A stretch of DNA of 64,000 bases from SM23-73-3 sp964580215. Its GTDB lineage: Bacteria > Zixibacteria > MSB-5A5 > SM1-73. The stretch spans positions 40,437-104,436 of the forward strand of contig CAZOJT010000006.1 of NCBI GenBank assembly GCA_964580215.1. Reading direction: 5' to 3'. Shown here one piece after another: positions 63,922-64,000 of this stretch. The notes beneath the pieces are model-generated. The model was not told where the DNA came from. It saw nothing but the letters and a program-made list of their open reading frames with translations, and did not search any database. The stretch's first letter is position 1; every line of letters starts with the position of its first letter. The translations under genes and the position numbers were made by a program.

Positions 63922-64000
63922 ATGGATGACTTTTCATCCAGTATTTCCGGGTTAATGGAAAAAACGTGTTGGTTTTTTGTTGTTGATGATAACGGAGGCA
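63922..64000 (+). CDS. Possible gene start running off the window
   Basis: An open frame from ATG 63922 (or 63955) continues to the edge, ending TCWFFVVDDNGG. The VVDD would fit a response-regulator start, but the piece is too short and the ribosome site too weak to decide. Confidence 0.2.
   Translation, partial: MDDFSSSISGLMEKTCWFFVVDDNGG

Overview
The window looks like chromosome of an uncultured anaerobic bacterium, most likely in or near the FCB superphylum (Zixibacteria, Marinimicrobia or KSB1-like lineages). This is inferred from a PorV/PorQ-family outer-membrane protein at the left edge, a secreted FG-GAP repeat protein ending in a YPNPFNP-type FlgD-like sorting tail, an 11-haem cytochrome fused to a membrane cytochrome b module, and a large ferredoxin-based redox cluster. 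No rRNA, tRNA, CRISPR array or phage was seen. Genes are separated by unusually repeat-rich spacers.

Layout, left to right. 0.2-7.2 kb, plus strand: PorV-like protein, SPFH lipoprotein, ATP-grasp protein, phosphoglucosamine mutase and glmS (UDP-GlcNAc supply). 7.3-9.5 kb, minus: a RelA/SpoT-type synthetase with a degenerate HD domain, paired with a 2-TM membrane protein. 10.4-14.7 kb, minus: ahcY and metK (with the scar of a decayed metK-ahcY duplication between them) and a sugar nucleotidyltransferase. 15.2-16.4 kb: bactofilin-like membrane protein. 17-19.7 kb, minus: an SOS block (lexA with a visible LexA box, a small DUF6504-like gene, dinB). 20-21.6 kb: truncated pentapeptide protein, internally deleted IS630 transposase, Nudix hydrolase. 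22-24 kb: multihaem cytochrome. 24.6-25.8 kb: membrane protein and frameshifted NYN nuclease. 26-30 kb, minus: cobalamin riboswitch, BtuB-like TonB receptor, beta-propeller protein. 30.4-31.8 kb: epimerase and a 54-residue zinc ribbon. 32-44.5 kb, minus: korDABC, two HdrA-type proteins, MvhD, an HdrD-like protein and a split-barrel protein, with hicBA in the middle. 45-50.8 kb: ridA and a MacAB-like exporter with two permeases. 51-56.8 kb, minus: the FG-GAP protein, an IS256 remnant, pyrRBC with a PyrR attenuator. 57.2-63.7 kb: TetR with a CPBP protease, a lipocalin-like protein, a double ECF ATPase, a degenerate archaemetzincin, a disrupted DUF488 gene and a PflA-like radical SAM protein.

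Two results stand out. First, three genes of the Kor/Hdr/Mvh cluster are read as single proteins only if an in-frame UGA is selenocysteine. Both HdrA UGAs are followed at the same distance by the same hairpin with a GGUC loop, as in bacterial SECIS elements, and the MvhD UGA replaces a cysteine kept in the MvhD domain fused to HdrA in the same cluster. Second, the spacers carry several families of very small palindromic insertions (15-21 bp). Comparison with uninterrupted copies of the host repeat shows base-precise insertion. One family is nested inside itself two and three deep. Another is inserted in frame in coding sequence, and a third supplies the stem of the riboswitch terminator.

Limits: all function calls come from reading motifs and context, and two frameshifts lie in homopolymer runs and may be sequencing errors.
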